Assembly: GCA_004557505.1 (NCBI GenBank)
Contig: SFGZ01000009.1
Coordinates: forward strand, 1-64,000
Length of the DNA stretch: 64,000 bases
Source: Coriobacteriaceae bacterium
GTDB taxonomy: Bacteria > Actinomycetota > Coriobacteriia > Coriobacteriales > Atopobiaceae
Direction of reading: 5' to 3'
Positions 51,985 to 60,337 of this stretch are shown in pieces. Position 1 is the first letter of the stretch. Each line of letters opens with the position of its first letter. The notes below the pieces were generated by a model. That model was not told the origin of the DNA and did no database searches. It worked only from the letters and a program-made list of their open reading frames with translations. The position numbers and the translations under genes were made by a program.

Positions 51985-52347
51985 TCACAGCAGTCGCGCC
52001 GCCCACTCGGCCTCCTTGAAGCCGACGAGCACGAAGTCCTCCCCCACGACCAGCGGACGCTTTACCAGCATGCCGTTGGTGGCGAGAAGGTCGAAGGCCC
52101 GCTCGTCGCTCATCCCCGCGTCAAGCTGCGCCTTCACGCCCAGCTGCCGGTAGAGCTGCCCGCTGGTGTTGAAGAAGCGACGTACGGGAAGGCCGGAGCG
52201 GGCCTGCCATTCTGCGAGCTCGGCGGCGGTGGGGTTCTCCTCCACGATGTGGCGGTCGGCGTACGTGACGCCATGCTCGTCCAGCCACCTCTTGGCACGC
52301 TTGCAGGTGGAGCACTTGGGATACTCAATGAACAGCGGGCAGGCCAT
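51985..52347 (-). CDS. ArsC/Spx-family thioredoxin-fold protein
   Basis: The 120-residue protein has the ArsC-like fold: FIEYPKCSTCKRAKRWLDEH with a CxxC at the redox site (KCSTCK), then FFNTSGQLYRQLGVKAQLDA and the final substrate region NGMLVKRPLVVGEDFVLVGF. Arsenate reductases and Spx/MgsR stress regulators look alike at this length. The CxxC and the RPLVV motif fit both; no arsenic genes are near, so an Spx-like or general redox role is at least as likely. ATG 52347 is chosen for GAGGAG. Confidence 0.8.
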   Translation of the reverse strand: MACPLFIEYPKCSTCKRAKRWLDEHGVTYADRHIVEENPTAAELAEWQARSGLPVRRFFNTSGQLYRQLGVKAQLDAGMSDERAFDLLATNGMLVKRPLVVGEDFVLVGFKEAEWAARLL

Positions 52348-52400
52348 GGCGTTCTCCTCGTCTTCGTGAATCGGTGAGCCCAGCACCCCCGCGCGTCCCG

Positions 52401-53972
52401 CTACAGGTCGCGACGGGTGAGGATCTCCTGCGGGATGAGTCGGCAGCCCTCCACCACGCTGCGTGCGTAGGCAGCCGCCTCCTCGGTGAGGCCATCGCAG
52501 ATGAGCGACATGTCCGGCATGCCAAGGTTCACCTGGCAGGCCTGCTCGTTGTCGGCAGGGTCCGGATAGCGCTCCAGCGCCTTGTCAATCATAAGCTGGT
52601 AGGCAGGGGCGAACGGCGCAAACGGATAGTGGTCGCCCAGGACGTCGCGCAGGCGCACCATGATGTCGATACCCGCGCGGTCTATGTCGCCCCAGTAGAG
52701 GACCTCGACGGAGTCGGCGCCAAGCGTGTCAAGCAGCAGCGCAAGGCGGTTGTGCTCGAGGATGGGCGTGCCGCCGCCCAGCACCACAGCGTGGATGCGC
52801 TCACCCAGGACGGTGGTGCGGCCCTCCTCGTACATGAGGTCATGCACGTCGAGCCAGGGGTCGAGGTTCTCGGTCACCAGCACGCGCATGTGCTTCCTGC
52901 GGCGCGGCGCGTGGTAGAGGAGGTCCGGCTTGGGCATGGGCCGGTGGCGGATGATGTCCTCCATGCCCATGGCGCGCAGGAGCTTGTGGCCGTCGGAGCC
53001 GTACTCGAAGAACTTCTCGTCCCCGCCCATCTGGTAGGCAAGCTGGCGACGGGTGATGTCACCGGGAAGCGCCCCGTTTACCAGCGCGTCGTTGATGGCC
53101 GTGAGCCGCCTCTCGAACAGCGTGTACGCGCCGGGGTGGCTGAGAAGCCAGCCGTTCATCCAGAAGCGCTGGTCAAGCTCGAGGATCTTCGCGCGGACCT
53201 CGGTCTCGGCGGGGCCGCCGCGACGGACGTAGGGGACCTCGGAGAGCTGCATGGGCCGAGAGTTGCCGCCCTTCCCCATCCGGCGCAGGCGCCCGCGCTG
53301 GGTGCGCGGCGCGGAGGCGCGGCCGCCGCGTTCGGGTCGCCCGGGCCTCTCGGCGCGCTTGGCGGGGTCGGGACGCTCGGCGGATTCCGACGGCTCGGGG
53401 GCCTTGTCCAGAGCGGGCTCCCCCGCAGACTCCTCGCCGGCTACAGGCGCGGCGTCCCCCGCCACGGGAGCCACGGGGGCCGCAGGGGCCACCTCGCTCG
53501 CCTCGGCGGGCGCAGCCCTCCTCCTCGCGTGACGGCGTGGGGCCCTCTTCTCGGGGGCCGGAGCGGCGGGGGCGTCCGCGTCCTCGCCGGCAGGCGCCGC
53601 CTCAGCCGACTCGGGGGCCTCTGCGGCAGGGCCGCCATCGGCCTCGACGCCAGCCGCTCCCACGTCCTCCTGGGGCTTCTCGGCGGCGGATTCCGCCTGC
53701 GCGGGAACGCGCAGCGTGTAGACGCCCTCCTGCCCCTCCACGGGGTCAAGCGCCTCGGAGCGCATGGCGGCTCCCAGGGCCTGGGCGCTCTCGCCGAACC
53801 TCGCCACAATCCCCGAGATGTCCTCGTCGGTCACGACGCCTCCCCGCACGCGCACGAGGGCGCTTGCTGCGGATGCGGCCTTGTTCTTCTGCGACGGCTC
53901 GAGAACGCGGCAGAGGGCCTCCCTCAGGAAATCGAGGTTCATGCGTTCCACGTCGGTCAGTTTTCGCGCCAT
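52401..53972 (-). CDS. Orphan JetD-like protein (DUF2220, Toprim-type) with disordered middle
   Basis: The 523-residue protein has three parts: an N-terminal helical domain (1-80), a long Ala/Pro/Glu/Arg-rich disordered linker (about 85-235), and a C-terminal half resembling DUF2220, the JetD nuclease subunit of Wadjet anti-plasmid systems. Its key stretch is RVLVTENLDPWLDVHDLMYE ... EVLYWGDIDRAGIDIMVRL; the E and the DxD match the Toprim metal site. JetA, JetB and JetC are absent. It could be a stand-alone topoisomerase VI-A-like or decatenation-linked nuclease, or a house-keeping relative. AAAGGAA precedes ATG 53972. Confidence 0.65.
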   Translation of the reverse strand: MARKLTDVERMNLDFLREALCRVLEPSQKNKAASAASALVRVRGGVVTDEDISGIVARFGESAQALGAAMRSEALDPVEGQEGVYTLRVPAQAESAAEKPQEDVGAAGVEADGGPAAEAPESAEAAPAGEDADAPAAPAPEKRAPRRHARRRAAPAEASEVAPAAPVAPVAGDAAPVAGEESAGEPALDKAPEPSESAERPDPAKRAERPGRPERGGRASAPRTQRGRLRRMGKGGNSRPMQLSEVPYVRRGGPAETEVRAKILELDQRFWMNGWLLSHPGAYTLFERRLTAINDALVNGALPGDITRRQLAYQMGGDEKFFEYGSDGHKLLRAMGMEDIIRHRPMPKPDLLYHAPRRRKHMRVLVTENLDPWLDVHDLMYEEGRTTVLGERIHAVVLGGGTPILEHNRLALLLDTLGADSVEVLYWGDIDRAGIDIMVRLRDVLGDHYPFAPFAPAYQLMIDKALERYPDPADNEQACQVNLGMPDMSLICDGLTEEAAAYARSVVEGCRLIPQEILTRRDL

Positions 53973-54098
53973 GCAGGGTTCCTTTCATGTGGTCATGCAG
54001 AAAGGATACGGCAACGGCGAGAAAAACCCAGCATCGAGGCGAGCAAACTTGCATACCTACACCGTAAGGGCTGCCGTGCCGTCCGCCTGGCAGCGCGC

Positions 54099-54133
54099 AG
54101 AGGGCCCGCCGGCGCAATGCCGACGGGCCCCTC
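54099..54133 (-). terminator. Strong hairpin after phosphoketolase
   Basis: GAGGGCCCGCCGGC and GCCGACGGGCCCCTC pair over GCAAT with one mispair, 77 bases beyond the phosphoketolase stop on the minus strand. It separates that gene from the JetD-like gene. Confidence 0.65.
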
Positions 54134-54209
54134 TCTGTGCCGCAGAGGCTTTCTCACGCGGCGGCGTTACATGCGAGACGTGCGCGCGAGGCGGGCGCGC
54201 AGGCGGCGG

Positions 54210-56714
54210 CTACTCGTTGTCGCCGCCGGTGGCCTTGGTGGCGCTGATTGCGGCGCCGGCGTCCCTGGCGCCGTGCCACACCCAGTCGGTGAAGGCCGGG
54301 TGGTCGTAGCCGTTGTCGACGGCAAACTGGAAGGCGTCCTGGCGGAACCGCTCCCACTCGGCGATCTGGCCGGCCCACTTCTCTGCGTCCACCATGCGCA
54401 GCGCGTCGGCCGCGAGCGCCCAGCGATCCATATCGTTGACGCGCACCATGTCGTAGGGCGTGGTCGTGGAGCCCTGCTCCTGATAGCCGTGGACGCGGAA
54501 GTTGTCGTGGTTCGGACGGTCCCAGATGAGGCGGCGGATCGTGCCGGGATAGGCGTGGAAGGCAAAGAGCACGGGCTTGTCGGCGGTAAAGAGCTCGACG
54601 AACTTCTCGTCGCTCATGGCCTCGTCATTCTCGGAGGCGTTCTGTATCTTGAGCAGCTCGACCACGTTCACCAGGCGGCACTTCACGTCCAGCCCGTCGA
54701 GAAGCTCGAGGGCGGCCATGGTCTCCTGCGTGGGGACGTCGCCGCAGCAGGCGAGAACCACGTCGGGCTCCTCGCCGTCGGCAGCGTTGGAGGCCCACTT
54801 CCACTCGGCGGCGCCGGCCGCGAGCTCCTCGCGGGCCTCGTCGAGCGTCAGCCACGTGGGTGCGGGCTGCTTGCCGGCGAAGATCGCGTTCACGCAGTTG
54901 GTGGAGGTGTAGCAGCGCTCCGCCACGGCCAAGAGCAGGTTGGCGTCGGCCGGGTAGTATGCGTTCACCACGTGGTCGTTGTTGAAGCACTTGTTGAGCA
55001 GAACGTCGATGAAGCCGGGGTCCTGGTGGGAGAAGCCGTTGTGGTCCTGGCGCCAGACGTGGCTGGAGAGCAGCATGTTGAGGCCGGAGATGGGCCGGCG
55101 CCAGCCGATCTCGCGCACGGTGGCCTCGAGCCACTTGCAGTGCTGGTTGACCATCGAGTCTACGATGTGTACGAACGACTCGTAGCTCGACCACAGGCCG
55201 TGGCGGCCGGTGAGGATGTAGCCCTCGAGAAGGCCCTCGCACTGGTGCTCGGAGAGCTGCTCGATGACGTTGCCCACGGGCGAGATGTGCTCGTCGTTGG
55301 CGGGGTCGTCGTTGAGGTCGCCATTGAACCACTGCTTGTCCGTCACCTGATAGCTGGGTTGCAGGCGGTTGGACGCCGTCTCATCGGGGCCGAAGATGCG
55401 GAACTTGTCGCGGTTGGCGTTGATGAGCTCGGCCGTGTACTCGCCCAGCACGCGGGTCGCCTCGGTGGCGCCAAAGCCGTGGCCGCCACTCTTGACGTCG
55501 ACCTCGTAGGCGCGCACGTCGGGCAGGACAAGCTCCTCGCGGATGCGCCCGCCGTTGGCGTTGGGGTTGGCACCCAGGCGCAGGTCGCCCGCGGGCATGA
55601 ACTCGGTGACCGCGGGACGGATGGCGCCCCTCTCGTCAAAGAGGCCCTCGGGCCCGTAGGACTCGAGCCAGCCCTTGAGGACCTCGAAGTGCGCCTCGGT
55701 GTCACGGGCGGAGGCCAGCGGCACCTGGTGCGCGCGCCAGGAGCCCTCGGTCTTCTTGCCGTCGATCTCCTTGGGGCAGGTCCAGCCCTTGGGGGTGCGG
55801 AAGACGATCATGGGGTAGAACGGACGGGACGCCTCGCCGGCGGCCGCGCGGCGCTTGATGTCGCAGATCTCGTCGAAGACGGCCTCGAGCAGCGTCGCAA
55901 AGCGACGGTGGATGGAGGCATGGTCCTCCTCGTCGAAGCCGGCGACGAAGTTGTAGGGGTGGTAGCCCATGCCGCGGAAGAACTCGTCGCGCTCGCCGTC
56001 GGAGATGCGGGCGAGGATGGTGGGGTTGGCGATCTTGTAGCCGTTGAGGTGCAGGATGGGCAGGACGATGCCGTCGGTCAGCGGGTCCATGAACTTGTTC
56101 GTCTGCCAGCTGGTGGCAAGCGGGCCGGTCTCGGCCTCGCCGTCGCCCACCACGGCCACCGCGAGCATGCTGGGGTTGTCGAGCACGGCGCCATAGGCGT
56201 GGGAGAGCACGTAGCCCAGCTCGCCACCCTCGTGGATGGAGCCGGGGGTCTCGGGCGCGTAGTGGCTGGGGATGCCACCGGGGTAGGAGAACTGGCGGAA
56301 GAACCTCTGGAGGCCTGCCTCGTCGTCGGTGATGTCGGGACGGACCTCTCGGTAGCTGCCGTCGAGCAGGGACTGCGCGGTGCCGGCGGGCCCGCCGTGA
56401 CCGGGGCCCATAAGGAAGATGGCGTTCTGCTGGTGATCACGGATGAGGCGGTTCACGTGGCCAAAGAGGAAGTTGAGGCCGGGCGTGGTGCCCCAGTGAC
56501 CAACGAGGCGGTGCTTCACGTCCTCGCGGGTAAAGCCGTCGGGGCCGCTCTGGTTCTTGAAGTCCGCGCGCATGAGGGGGTTGGAGCGCAGGTAGATCTG
56601 GCCGACGGATAGGTAGTTTGCGCAGCGCCAGTACCTATCGACCCATGCTATCTCCTCCTCGGGGACTGGGTCGTTGAGCTTCTTCCATGGGGTTCCGATG
56701 GTGGGCTGTGCCAT
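54210..56714 (-). CDS. xfp: Xylulose-5-phosphate/fructose-6-phosphate phosphoketolase
   Basis: At 834 residues this is a full-length Xfp. It splits xylulose-5-phosphate (and often fructose-6-phosphate) with phosphate into acetyl phosphate and an aldose phosphate, using thiamine diphosphate. Signatures are GHWGTTPGLNFLF, GPGHGGPAGTAQSLLDGSY, SIHEGGELGYVLSHAYG and the TPP-binding VVGDGEAETGPLATSW ... NGYKIANPT, with GRHGLWSSYESFVHIVDSM later on. It is the central enzyme of the bifid shunt. GAGGAG precedes the ATG. A perfect palindrome at 56795 and a LacI gene upstream suggest carbon-dependent control. A partly deleted copy lies at 51637. Confidence 0.96.
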   Translation of the reverse strand: MAQPTIGTPWKKLNDPVPEEEIAWVDRYWRCANYLSVGQIYLRSNPLMRADFKNQSGPDGFTREDVKHRLVGHWGTTPGLNFLFGHVNRLIRDHQQNAIFLMGPGHGGPAGTAQSLLDGSYREVRPDITDDEAGLQRFFRQFSYPGGIPSHYAPETPGSIHEGGELGYVLSHAYGAVLDNPSMLAVAVVGDGEAETGPLATSWQTNKFMDPLTDGIVLPILHLNGYKIANPTILARISDGERDEFFRGMGYHPYNFVAGFDEEDHASIHRRFATLLEAVFDEICDIKRRAAAGEASRPFYPMIVFRTPKGWTCPKEIDGKKTEGSWRAHQVPLASARDTEAHFEVLKGWLESYGPEGLFDERGAIRPAVTEFMPAGDLRLGANPNANGGRIREELVLPDVRAYEVDVKSGGHGFGATEATRVLGEYTAELINANRDKFRIFGPDETASNRLQPSYQVTDKQWFNGDLNDDPANDEHISPVGNVIEQLSEHQCEGLLEGYILTGRHGLWSSYESFVHIVDSMVNQHCKWLEATVREIGWRRPISGLNMLLSSHVWRQDHNGFSHQDPGFIDVLLNKCFNNDHVVNAYYPADANLLLAVAERCYTSTNCVNAIFAGKQPAPTWLTLDEAREELAAGAAEWKWASNAADGEEPDVVLACCGDVPTQETMAALELLDGLDVKCRLVNVVELLKIQNASENDEAMSDEKFVELFTADKPVLFAFHAYPGTIRRLIWDRPNHDNFRVHGYQEQGSTTTPYDMVRVNDMDRWALAADALRMVDAEKWAGQIAEWERFRQDAFQFAVDNGYDHPAFTDWVWHGARDAGAAISATKATGGDNE

Positions 56715-56794
56715 TCTCTTTCTCCTCTCGCCGACGGTCCTTTGGGTACCGTCTCTCGGGCAGGCTTTTTTGGCTCTCGGTTGGAGTGTAGTTG

Positions 56795-56808
56795 GTAAAA
56801 CGTTTTAC
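56795..56808. promoter_or_regulatory. Perfect palindrome upstream of xfp, LacI-type operator
   Basis: GTAAAACGTTTTAC is a perfect 14-base palindrome with the central CG usual for LacI/GalR operators, 81 bases before the xfp start. The LacI-family gene at 57089 is the next gene upstream, so it probably binds here. Confidence 0.7.
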
Positions 56809-56883
56809 TTAGACGAGAAGGAACGGAAAGCCGTGATGCGGTCGCAAGTTCTGCACAATTGGCGCACAGGGAACGGCTCGTTC

Positions 56884-56967
56884 GCGGAGAATATCGCTTT
56901 TCTTAAACGGCCGCCGCGTTTCCGCAGGTGGCGGGCAGCGGTTTTAAGGAAAGGCGATATTCTCCGC
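56884..56967. repeat. Long inverted repeat between lacI-type gene and xfp
   Basis: GCGGAGAATATCGC (56884-56897) is perfectly inverted at 56954-56967, and the pairing continues inward with TTCTTAAA/TTTAAGGAA. CTCGTTCGC outside the left arm recurs inverted at about 56991, displaced by 14 bases. The loop is GC-rich. It may end LacI transcription or be a small non-autonomous repeat. Confidence 0.7.
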
Positions 56968-57088
56968 AGCGTGACGTCGCGGCGAACGAGGGCTGAGGAA
57001 GGCGAGCAGGTCCGCCGCGCGGCCCCGGCGAGCAGGTCTGCGCCACGCCCCCGCGGCCCCGGCGTACCCCGCCCCGCGGCCGCCACCG

Positions 57089-58111
57089 CTACAGCCTCCG
57101 CACGCTGTCCTTCTCGACCAGGCGCGGCGTAAGCATGCGCTCGATGGGCGGCGCGACATCCGCGCCCTCTGCGTGCTCCCCCACGCGATCGAGCATCATC
57201 TGCACCGCGACCTCGGAGATGGCCGGCACGTTCTGCTCGATGGAGGTGAGCGCCGGCTCAAAGAGCGAGTCGGCGGCGCTGTTGTCATAGCTCACCACCG
57301 AAAGGTCATCCGGCACGCGAAGCCCTTGCTCGTACACGCGCTTGAGAAGTCCCAGCGCAATGTTGTCGCTGCTCGCGAATGCCGCCGTGGCACCCGCGGC
57401 GAGAAGGCCCCCGGCGGCCTGCCAGGCGTCGGGGATGTAGTAGTCGCTCTCGAAGACCAGCGCGGGATCGTAGGCAACGCCATGCTCAGCCAATGCGCGG
57501 CGGTAGCCCAAGAGGCGCAGCCGCCCGGTATTGGAGCCAGAGTTGATGATGCACGCGACGCGACGATGACCGTGGCGCAGCAGGTGGTCGGTGGCCAGGT
57601 AGCCGCCCAGCTCATTGTCGTAGCGCACGCGGTCGCGGCTCACGCCGTCGATGAAGCGGTCAACCATCGCGAGCGGTACGGGCAGCTGCGTGAGGTCGTC
57701 AATCAGCTCCCTGTCGGTGGTGAACTCGTCCGACACCACGAGGAAGATGCCGTCGACGCCGCGGTTCACCAGCAGGCGGACAAGCTCGGCATCGCTCTCG
57801 GAGGAGCCCACGGAGTTGGTTATGAGGAGCAGGTAGCCCCTCTCGCGACAGAGGATCTCGAGGTTGTTGGCAAGCGAGGCGAAGTAGCGGCTCTGGATGT
57901 TGGGCACGACCAGCCCAAACGAACGCGACTGCTGCATCACGAGGCTGCGCGCGATCTGGTTGGGGATGTAGCGCTTGCGCCGTGCGACCTCCTTGATGCG
58001 GCGGCGGTTCTCCTCGCTCACGCGGCAGGGGCGGTTGTTGAGGACGAGCGACACCGAGGCGGGCGAGAGCCCCACCTCGCGCGCGATGTCCTTGAGCGTC
58101 ACCTTGGCCAT
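57089..58111 (-). CDS. LacI/GalR-family regulator
   Basis: The 340-residue protein has the LacI HTH and hinge (VTLKDIAREVGLSPASVSLVLN, RRRIKEVARRKRYIPNQIARSL, residues 3-58) and a periplasmic-binding-protein-like sensor domain (SFGLVVPNIQSRYFASLANN, DGIFLVVSD, DNELGGYLATDHLLRHGHRR, AAFASSDNIALGLLKRVYEQ, DDLSVVSYDNS). Its sugar effector is unknown. It reads towards xfp on the same strand, and the operator-like palindrome at 56795 lies between them, so xfp is the likely target. Confidence 0.9.
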   Translation of the reverse strand: MAKVTLKDIAREVGLSPASVSLVLNNRPCRVSEENRRRIKEVARRKRYIPNQIARSLVMQQSRSFGLVVPNIQSRYFASLANNLEILCRERGYLLLITNSVGSSESDAELVRLLVNRGVDGIFLVVSDEFTTDRELIDDLTQLPVPLAMVDRFIDGVSRDRVRYDNELGGYLATDHLLRHGHRRVACIINSGSNTGRLRLLGYRRALAEHGVAYDPALVFESDYYIPDAWQAAGGLLAAGATAAFASSDNIALGLLKRVYEQGLRVPDDLSVVSYDNSAADSLFEPALTSIEQNVPAISEVAVQMMLDRVGEHAEGADVAPPIERMLTPRLVEKDSVRRL

Positions 58112-58293
58112 GGCGTCCCCTCCGTCCTATCGAGCAGGCTCGCGCATCTCTTATCGAAGATAGCGTCTCACGACGTCTGGTGCGAGACTAGCTCGCGAAT
58201 TTGCGGGCCGGGCCAAGGTCCAGCGTGGCAGCTCTCGCCCCACGCGCGGGCTACACTATTGCCCGTAGCCACACGTCGTCATTCGGAGACCCC

Positions 58294-58902
58294 ATGGACT
58301 TCAGCTCGCTCACCATCGTGCTCATCGCCGCCACGGCCGCCTATTTCATCCTGGAGCAGGTCATGCGAAGCAGGCGCCTCAACAAGTTCGCGCTGCTCCT
58401 GCGCGACGACCGCTGCGACGAGGCCCTCGATCTCCTCGACAAGCCCGGCTCTAAGTGGCTTTACCCACCGTTCAACCGCGAGTACATGAAGCTCAACGCC
58501 TACCTCGTGAAAGACGATGCCGAGGGCGCCTCCCGCCAGATCGACATCCTGCTCACCATGCGCTCCTCCAAGAGGCAGCGCAGTGAGGTGATCCTGAAGG
58601 CCTACCGCTTCTACATGGAGCACGAGCGCTACAAGGACGCCAAGCCTCTGCTCGACGAGATCGAGAGGACGGCCGAGAGGCCCGTGGCCGACGAGTCGCG
58701 CCTTATATGGGAGATTTTTGCCGAGAACGGCTCGAGCCACATCGGCGAGATGGAGGGGCAATATGGGAAGGCGAGGAGCGCGCGGCAGCGCATGAGGCTC
58801 GCGCTTCTCATAGCCGTCCAGTACGAGAACGCCCACGACGGGGCCAAGGTCTCCGAGTGGCGCGACAAGGCCAACGACGCGGCGGAAGAGCTGCGGGGTT
58901 AG
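58294..58902 (+). CDS. Membrane-anchored TPR-like hypothetical protein
   Basis: The 202-residue protein starts with one transmembrane helix (SSLTIVLIAATAAYFILEQV) followed by basic residues, so the rest should face the cytoplasm. That part is all helical with TPR-like spacing (FALLLRDDRCDEALDLLDKP, YMKLNAYLVKDDAEGASRQI, YRFYMEHERYKDAKPLLDEI). I know no function; a scaffold role is possible. ATG 58294 is chosen because the membrane helix begins there; the frame before it has no sense. Confidence 0.7.
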   Translation: MDFSSLTIVLIAATAAYFILEQVMRSRRLNKFALLLRDDRCDEALDLLDKPGSKWLYPPFNREYMKLNAYLVKDDAEGASRQIDILLTMRSSKRQRSEVILKAYRFYMEHERYKDAKPLLDEIERTAERPVADESRLIWEIFAENGSSHIGEMEGQYGKARSARQRMRLALLIAVQYENAHDGAKVSEWRDKANDAAEELRG

Positions 58903-58967
58903 CTCGATTGGTGAGGCGGGAGCAGCGCTACGGATCGTTCCCGCGAGACAAGAACTTCCCTGTCGTG

Positions 58968-59345
58968 CTACTCATCCATACCTGTACGTCGGCGAAGGCG
59001 CTTCACGGTCCCGCGCCGGCCCTTCTCGTCAAGGCGGCGGCGTATGGAAGCCCTCGTGGGCTTGGTGGCGCGGCGCTTCTTTGGCCGGCGCGAGCGGCGG
59101 AGAAGCTCGGCACGGATTTTCTCCAGGCAGCGCTCGCGGTTCTGGAGCTGGCTGCGAGACTCCCGGCTCACCACGGTGATGCCGGTGGGCACGTGGCGCA
59201 TGCGCACGGCGGAGTCGGTCGTGTTGACGCCCTGTCCGCCCGGCCCGGTGGCGCGAAACGCCTCCGCCTCGCACTGGCGCGCGAGCTCGGCCGAGCTCTG
59301 GCGGGCAAGGCAGGCGTAATCATGATATGTAAGTCGCTTCTCCAC
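58968..59345 (-). CDS. ArfB/RF-H-like peptide chain release factor domain protein
   Basis: The 125-residue protein is a codon-independent release-factor domain: FRATGPGGQGVNTTDSAVRM contains the GGQ that releases the nascent peptide, and the tail is strongly basic (RRSRRPKKRRATKPTRASIR, KGRRGTVKRLRRR), as in ArfB, which puts it into the empty mRNA channel of stalled ribosomes. It lacks the stop-codon-reading domains of RF1/RF2. GTG 59345 starts it after AAGG. A rescue role is likely. Confidence 0.82.
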   Translation of the reverse strand: MEKRLTYHDYACLARQSSAELARQCEAEAFRATGPGGQGVNTTDSAVRMRHVPTGITVVSRESRSQLQNRERCLEKIRAELLRRSRRPKKRRATKPTRASIRRRLDEKGRRGTVKRLRRRTGMDE

Positions 59346-59504
59346 GGGCCATACCTTACGCCAAGCCGCCCCGCGCGTCGAGGGAGGGGATGGAAGGCGC
59401 GACTTTGCCCGGCCACGGAGGGCCTTGGCGCAGGACCGCGAGCGCTGGGCCTGGGCGCGACACTACAATGGATTCGCACGTTCTCGAGAGACACGGGAGG
59501 CAGC

Positions 59505-60155
59505 ATGGGAAGACCGCATCGACCGGCGCGCATCAAGGCAGCGCTCTTCGACTTCGACGGCACGCTCGCAGACACGGAGCGCTTTAGCATCGAGATAGAC
59601 GAGGAGGTCTACGCCTTCTACGGCATCGCCCCAACTGAGGCCGAGAAGGGCTCGCTGTCCGGCACCGACGGCTCGGAGTCGATCCCGGCACTCTTCCGCG
59701 CCTACGGCCTTGACGTGAGCGCGGAGGAGTTCTTCTCGCGACGGAGGTCAAGCGACGTCATCTACCAGGAGCTTCCCATCCAGGCATCCCCCGGGGCGCA
59801 CGGGGTGATGCGGCGGCTGCGCGAGGCGGGCGCACGGGTCGCCGTGGTCTCCACCACGCGGCGCGACCTCGTGGCCACGGCCCTCGGGCGCATTGGGCTT
59901 GCGGACCTCGTCGACCTCGTCATTGGCGGAGACGACGTGGTGCGGCACAAACCGGACCCAGAGCCGTACGCCCGAGCGCTCGAGGCGTTTGACGTGGCGC
60001 CCACGGAGGCCGTGGCGTTCGAGGACTCCCCCGCAGGCGTCGCCTCGGCTCGGGGCGCGGGCGTCTACACACTCGGTTTCATGGGCTGCTGCGTGCCGCA
60101 GGAGCTCCCGGCCGCAAACGAGCACTTCGCGTCGTTCGAGGAGCTTGGCTGGTAG
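59505..60155 (+). CDS. HAD-superfamily phosphatase (beta-phosphoglucomutase/phosphatase type)
   Basis: The 216-residue protein has HAD subfamily I marks: KAALFDFDGTLADTERFS (nucleophile Asp), VAVVSTTRRDLV (motif II), RHKPDPEPYARALEAF (motif III Lys) and VAFEDSPAGVASARGAG (motif IV). It could be a phosphatase or a sugar phosphomutase; DFDGTLADTE and EDSPAG occur in both. ATG 59505 follows GGGAGG. The longer open frame upstream covers the ArfB-like gene on the other strand and is not real. Confidence 0.85.
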   Translation: MGRPHRPARIKAALFDFDGTLADTERFSIEIDEEVYAFYGIAPTEAEKGSLSGTDGSESIPALFRAYGLDVSAEEFFSRRRSSDVIYQELPIQASPGAHGVMRRLREAGARVAVVSTTRRDLVATALGRIGLADLVDLVIGGDDVVRHKPDPEPYARALEAFDVAPTEAVAFEDSPAGVASARGAGVYTLGFMGCCVPQELPAANEHFASFEELGW

Positions 60156-60230
60156 GGTCCGGCCGGAGAGGGCGCGCAACGTCGCGCAGCCAGCGCCGCA
60201 GGCCGACCGCGGCGGGCCTCCTCGCCTGCA

Positions 60231-60254
60231 GGCCCCTCGCCCGCGGGCCCTTTT
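60231..60254 (+). terminator. Possible terminator after the HAD gene
   Basis: GGCCC (60231-60235) and GGGCC (60245-60249) form a short GC stem followed by CTTTTCC. Other stems overlap in this GC-rich stretch, so the exact structure is uncertain. Confidence 0.4.
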
Positions 60255-60337
60255 CCTGTTGCGCGCCGCGCCGCGGCCGACGCGCACGCTCACCTATAAT
60301 GGCGTGGCACAGCAGCAGCCGCAGCGAAGGGACCCAG

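Noticed and set aside
52374..56612. Plus-strand open frame of 1412 codons
   Set aside because: It is antisense to the JetD-like gene and phosphoketolase, both with clear motifs. Long antisense frames arise from GC-rich codon use; the product shows no domain.
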